DNA of 8,963 nt from Acidobacteriota bacterium. Its GTDB lineage: Bacteria > Acidobacteriota > Terriglobia > Terriglobales > Acidobacteriaceae. How positions within the stretch are numbered: the stretch's first letter is position 1; every line of letters starts with the position of its first letter. The stretch is from contig JAJXXG010001255.1 in NCBI GenBank assembly GCA_021781255.1, forward strand, positions 1 through 8,963, in the 5' to 3' direction. Below, one piece after another: positions 6,202 to 8,963 of the stretch. Under the pieces are notes generated by a model that did no database searches, was not told where the DNA came from, and was given only the letters and a program-made list of their open reading frames with translations. The translations under genes and the position numbers were made by a program.

Positions 6202-7376
6202 CCCGTCCGCGTCGCGCGCGCCCCTTCGCCCTTGAAGGAAAGCGCCTGACGCAGTCTCTCAAATCGCACTTTGGTTTCACGGTCCGACTTCAACCGTTCA
6301 ATGCCCGCCTGGCTCAGCGCATACACCATGCCGATCAGGAATCCGACCAGCGTCGCCCCAAGCACAATAAGAAGGCGTCGAGGAGACGACTTCTTGTCCG
6401 GAGGAACAGCGGGATCAACAACCTGAATCACGGCGCCTTGTCGCGCTTCGTCCAGCTTCGCGGCCTCAAACTGGCGGGCCAGAATATCAAAAATCGTCTC
6501 GTAGTACTTCACGTCGCGCAGCTTGCGAACGTATTCGAGTCCCGCCTCCGGCACTTTGCCTTTCGGCACAAGGAGGCTGGCCTCCGATCCGGATTCAGAC
6601 CCGCCCAGCTTGGCAAGCTGCATGCGCATGCTCTCCAGCTCCTGCTGCGCCTGCACGATTTGCGCATTCTGGCCGGTCGCAAAAGTCTCCATAGACTTGA
6701 TCTGAACTTCCTTGGTCGCAATCTGGGCGCGAAGCTGCGCGGCCGACTCAATCAGTGCGCGCGTCTGGCTGTCAAGCTGAATCAGCCCCGTCTGTTGCTC
6801 CGTCAGCTTGAGTGCTTCCTCGGCGGTCGCCAGGTTGTCTTTGGCCTGCTCAAGCTGCTGCTCGAAAAACAGCCGCCGCTGCGAAGCCTCCGAAATCGCC
6901 AGATGCTCTGACAGTTTGCGAAACTGGTCCACGTATCCGTTCGCAAGCTCCGCTGCGCACTGCGGGTTACGGTCGTCGACAGACAGGTGGATGAGGCCGT
7001 CCTTCCCATTGCCGTCCACCGTCGTATGGTTCTCCAGCGCCTTGCGCGCGTCAGAAAGAAAATGACTGTGATACTCCTGCGCAATCCCGAAATGCTGGAC
7101 AATCGCGTCTTCAACCGTGCGACTCTTCAGCATGGCCACATACATGTCGTTAGGGTTCTTGATACCCAGCCCGCCACCCGCCAGCGCAGCCATCCCGCCC
7201 ATGCTGCCCAGTTGAGAAGAAAGAGCCGCGCCGATCGAGGCGTTCTGCTGCGGCGGAAGCAGCGTTACTGAAGCTTTGTAGCTCTTGGGGAGAACAAAGG
7301 CGACGATCACCGACAGCACGGCACACACCGCCGTAGACAACAGAATCGTGCGCTTGCGCTCCGACAACAGGATCAA
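6189..7376 (-). CDS. Wzz-type polysaccharide chain-length determinant, 5' end disrupted
   Basis: An inner-membrane protein of the Wzz/PCP family that sets the length of exported polysaccharide (O-antigen or capsule-like). The 395-aa product starting at TTG 7376 has a first membrane helix at about 10-30, then YKASVTLLPPQ. A periplasmic part with long coiled-coil helices covers about 145-258 (QRRLFFEQQLEQAKDNLATA). A conserved C-terminal block, YYETIFDILARQFEAAKLDE, precedes VVDPAVPPDKKSSPRR and a second helix at about 334-354. No tyrosine-kinase domain is attached. Homology does not begin at the TTG: the same frame reads GDGSEVSLLDV immediately upstream, which is the usual cytosolic lead-in (ISLLDLL-like) of this family. 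That upstream stretch has no ATG, GTG or TTG before a stop at 7551-7553. The native start appears to be lost. The TTG overlaps the stop of the upstream glycosyltransferase fragment as TTGA, so reinitiation could still yield a protein with both membrane helices. Confidence 0.85.
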   Translation of the reverse strand: MILLSERKRTILLSTAVCAVLSVIVAFVLPKSYKASVTLLPPQQNASIGAALSSQLGSMGGMAALAGGGLGIKNPNDMYVAMLKSRTVEDAIVQHFGIAQEYHSHFLSDARKALENHTTVDGNGKDGLIHLSVDDRNPQCAAELANGYVDQFRKLSEHLAISEASQRRLFFEQQLEQAKDNLATAEEALKLTEQQTGLIQLDSQTRALIESAAQLRAQIATKEVQIKSMETFATGQNAQIVQAQQELESMRMQLAKLGGSESGSEASLLVPKGKVPEAGLEYVRKLRDVKYYETIFDILARQFEAAKLDEARQGAVIQVVDPAVPPDKKSSPRRLLIVLGATLVGFLIGMVYALSQAGIERLKSDRETKVRFERLRQALSFKGEGARATRTGANP

Positions 7377-7627
7377 TACATCCAGCAGCGAAACCTCAGA
7401 ACCATCTCCAGGGCCCGCCTTGTCTCCCGGTTGGGTCGGATTAGAGTGCTGACGATCTGCGGCGTCTCGTCCGGTGAAGCATTGTCGGAGACAATCAGTT
7501 CTACGCCGGGCTGCAAGCGGAGTTGATCGTCCAGCGCCGACAGCAACCGGTCAAGAAATCGCGCGCGATTGTAGGTTGGAATCGCGATCGAGAGCACTGG
7601 CGATTCAGAACCGGATTCAGTGTGCAT
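7373..7627 (-). pseudogene. Truncated family 2 glycosyltransferase (N-terminal fragment)
   Basis: The first 60 or so codons belong to a GT2 (GT-A fold) glycosyltransferase. SPVLSIAIPTYNRARFLDRL is the first strand and nucleotide-binding loop, and ELIVSDNASPDETPQIV contains the expected DNxSxD segment. A whole enzyme needs about 250-300 residues, including the metal-binding DxD further on; none of that is present. After about residue 60 (near base 7447) the sequence becomes Arg-rich and non-homologous and ends at TGA 7373-7375, because the DNA has passed into wzz in another frame. The ATG at 7627 is well supported by GCGGAAGG just before it, so the promoter and ribosome site appear intact. The product cannot be a working glycosyltransferase. 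Its translation may help reinitiation at the overlapping wzz TTG. Confidence 0.8.
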
Positions 7628-7980
7628 CGCCTTCCGCTCTCATCGCTGAGGATGGACAGGATTCCAGAGATTCGCTCTGCTCATTGCAGCAGGGTAAGGT
7701 GAAACCGGCATGCTCAACCATGCGAGTGGGACGTCATCTGCCCGCTTATTGTAGCAGGGCGCTGCATTGCCGGGACTCGACCGACGACTGTGTGCATAAA
7801 GCGAGAAGTCTGTGAAAATGGGGAGAGCGACGCGGCTAAAGGAACCCCCAGCCGAATCCTTGCAAGATGCCCGGGATGACGTCCCATTGCTGGTAGACTG
7901 GTATGTCTGGAAAACGCTTACCGGCCCACCGTGGAGCCCCTCAGGACCACGACGGCCGATCGCATAACGGAGAGGCACAA
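7628..7980. other. Divergent intergenic region upstream of araD, with inverted repeat
   Basis: No supportable gene lies in these 353 bases; frames crossing it are extensions or shadows of araD. It contains a perfect 12-nt inverted repeat (7727-7738 and 7875-7886), each arm centred on GACGTC. It also holds an imperfect direct repeat TTG(C/T)AGCAGGG (7684-7694, 7749-7759), and CTGG boxes at 7890, 7898 and 7907 with the small dyad AGAC-N6-GTCT. I could not identify a clean sigma-70 promoter. These elements may be operators of the araD gene. Confidence 0.35.
7727..7886. repeat. 12-nt inverted repeat pair around GACGTC
   Basis: TGGGACGTCATC at 7727-7738 is the exact reverse complement of GATGACGTCCCA at 7875-7886; 136 bases lie between. 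Both arms sit in the spacer upstream of araD. They could be two copies of one operator in opposite orientation. No target-site duplication or transposase is visible, so a mobile element is not proposed. Confidence 0.5.
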
Positions 7981-8691
7981 ATGCTGCTTGAGACTTTGCG
8001 AAATGAAGTTCTGCATGCCAACCGCGAGATTGCACGACGAGGGCTCGCACCGCACACCTTTGGCAATGCGAGCGGGGTCGACCGCACAGGCAGCAGCCCC
8101 CTGGTGGTCATCAAGCCAAGCGGCGTGGACTATGCGAAGTTGACGCCGGCAGATCTGGTCGTCACCGACCTCGACGGCAAAATCGTCGAGGGCAGCCTGC
8201 GGCCATCGAGCGACTTGGACACGCACACGCTGCTCTACCGCGAGTTCCCGCAGATCGGCGGCATCGTGCATACGCACTCGGAGTTCGCGACATCCTGGGC
8301 ACAGGCATGCCGACCCATACCCTGCCTGGGAACCACCCATGCGGACTACTTTCACGGCCCTGTGCCAGTCACTGAACCGCTGACGGCCGAGGAAGTGACG
8401 GAAGCCTATGTCCGGCACACGGGCGCGGTGATCGTGCGCCGGTTCAGGGCCGGCGGACTTGACCCGGTTGCAGTGCCGGGAGTGCTGGTCGCCGGGCACG
8501 CTCCGTTTGCCTGGGGCAAATCGCCAGCCGAAGCAGTGGAGCACGCAGATGTGCTTGAATACATTGCGCGGCTCGCCTTCAGAACGGCGCTGCTGAACCC
8601 ATCGGTGAGTGCCATCCCGGTCCACGTCAGTGAGCATCACTACCACCGCAAGCATGGACCGAAGGCAACCTACGGCCAGAAGAGCTGGTAA
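7981..8691 (+). CDS. araD: L-ribulose-5-phosphate 4-epimerase (class II aldolase family)
   Basis: A 236-aa enzyme interconverting L-ribulose 5-phosphate and D-xylulose 5-phosphate, linking arabinose-type pentoses to the pentose phosphate pathway; cytosolic and normally tetrameric. It aligns with E. coli AraD throughout with a +2 offset. VIKPSGVDY (43-51), RPSSD (74-78), IVHTHSEFATSWAQA (95-109), GTTHADYFHG (117-126), GVLVAGHAPFAWGK (167-180) and HYHRKHG near the end are all present. The metal ligands correspond to His97, His99 and His173. The acid/base pair that marks the epimerase rather than an aldolase corresponds to Asp122 and Tyr231, both present. The start is ATG at 7981, with GGAGAGG at 7969-7975 five bases before it; a longer in-frame extension to 7903 has no comparable signal. 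No araA, araB or transporter is adjacent, so its substrate role is inferred from the family only. Confidence 0.93.
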   Translation: MLLETLRNEVLHANREIARRGLAPHTFGNASGVDRTGSSPLVVIKPSGVDYAKLTPADLVVTDLDGKIVEGSLRPSSDLDTHTLLYREFPQIGGIVHTHSEFATSWAQACRPIPCLGTTHADYFHGPVPVTEPLTAEEVTEAYVRHTGAVIVRRFRAGGLDPVAVPGVLVAGHAPFAWGKSPAEAVEHADVLEYIARLAFRTALLNPSVSAIPVHVSEHHYHRKHGPKATYGQKSW

Positions 8692-8963
8692 CCCGCCAGG
8701 CGGATGCCCGAAAGATTCCCTCAAGTTTTGTCCATAGTCGGCGGAACAGAGACGTTCCATACGGCGTAGAATAAGGGGTTGCGCAGGCAAACGACGCGGG
8801 ACCCGTCGAGATACGAAATTCCATAGCGAATATCTTTTCTCGTAGAGGGCTTACGGCTTTTTGTATCCTGCGGCCTTTAAGGATGGGGGCGGCGCTACGG
8901 ATCGCGCTGCGTCTATTTACTCTTTCCCTCTTTGAATCAACACGTTAACGATCTACGAAGATC
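8692..8963. other. Terminal intergenic stretch, no gene called
   Basis: No supported gene. A perfect dyad GGAAC-N6-GTTCC lies at 8743-8758 and a TAGAAT hexamer at 8767-8772, but they do not form a standard promoter. A 21-codon frame from ATG 8883 with AAGG close before it ends at TAA and is not convincing. The region probably leads into a gene beyond the window. Confidence 0.4.

Noticed and set aside
7727..7886. A miniature transposable element bounded by the 12-nt inverted repeats
   Set aside because: No flanking target duplication was visible and the arms do not extend beyond 12 bases; an operator pair is the simpler reading.
7903..7980. Upstream in-frame extension of araD
   Set aside because: The 26 extra residues have no counterpart in the AraD family, and the strong GGAGAGG sits just before ATG 7981.
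7640..8790. Minus-strand frames opposite araD and its leader
   Set aside because: Antisense shadows of araD; no motif and no ribosome site.
8883..8948. 21-codon frame with AAGG before ATG near the right end
   Set aside because: Too short, ends in the window and shows no leader-peptide feature such as repeated regulatory codons or an attenuator hairpin.
8950..8963. GATCT-N4-AGATC inverted repeat at the very right edge
   Set aside because: Five-base arms are expected by chance and the context is cut off by the window end.

Overview
The window looks like a chromosomal segment from a GC-rich Gram-negative bacterium. GC content, gene families and start-codon use fit an acidobacterium (Terriglobia-like), but that is inference; no rRNA, tRNA or marker gene is present to prove it. 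A heptose-synthesis gene pair and a chain-length determinant imply an outer envelope with LPS or a comparable surface polysaccharide. I see no CRISPR array, complete insertion sequence, prophage gene or RNA gene.

Left part (about 1-2700): a minus-strand pair made of a YCII/DGPF-domain protein followed by an ECF42-type sigma factor with the long C-terminal helical extension of that group. A sequence resembling the reported ECF42 promoter (TGTCGA, 17-nt spacer, CGAC) lies upstream of the DGPF gene, consistent with self-regulation. A 43-codon reading frame just after the sigma gene is doubtful. Upstream of the pair is an unrecognised frame of about 99 codons that lacks a convincing start, then about 300 bases without a gene but with two GC-rich hairpins.

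Middle part (about 2700-7630): an envelope-sugar region. An SDR enzyme resembling GDP-6-deoxy-4-keto-mannose reductase (Rmd) runs on the minus strand. Divergent from it, gmhA and hldE overlap by one base on the plus strand; they supply the isomerase, kinase and adenylyltransferase steps of ADP-heptose synthesis. GmhB and HldD are not in the window. Convergent with hldE is a Wzz-type chain-length determinant. Its 5' end is abnormal: Wzz-like sequence continues upstream of the first usable start codon and runs into the first roughly 60 codons of a family 2 glycosyltransferase, in another frame. This looks like a deletion that fused two neighbouring polysaccharide genes, and it is the most unusual feature here.

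Right part (about 7630-8963): after a 353-base divergent spacer with a 12-nt inverted repeat comes a complete araD-like L-ribulose-5-phosphate 4-epimerase gene with its metal ligands and catalytic pair intact, and no other pentose genes beside it. The final 270 bases hold no gene I can support.

Nothing here clearly forms a new multigene system. The items most worth a second look are the glycosyltransferase/Wzz junction, the putative ECF42 autoregulatory promoter, and the orphan frame at 2105-2401.
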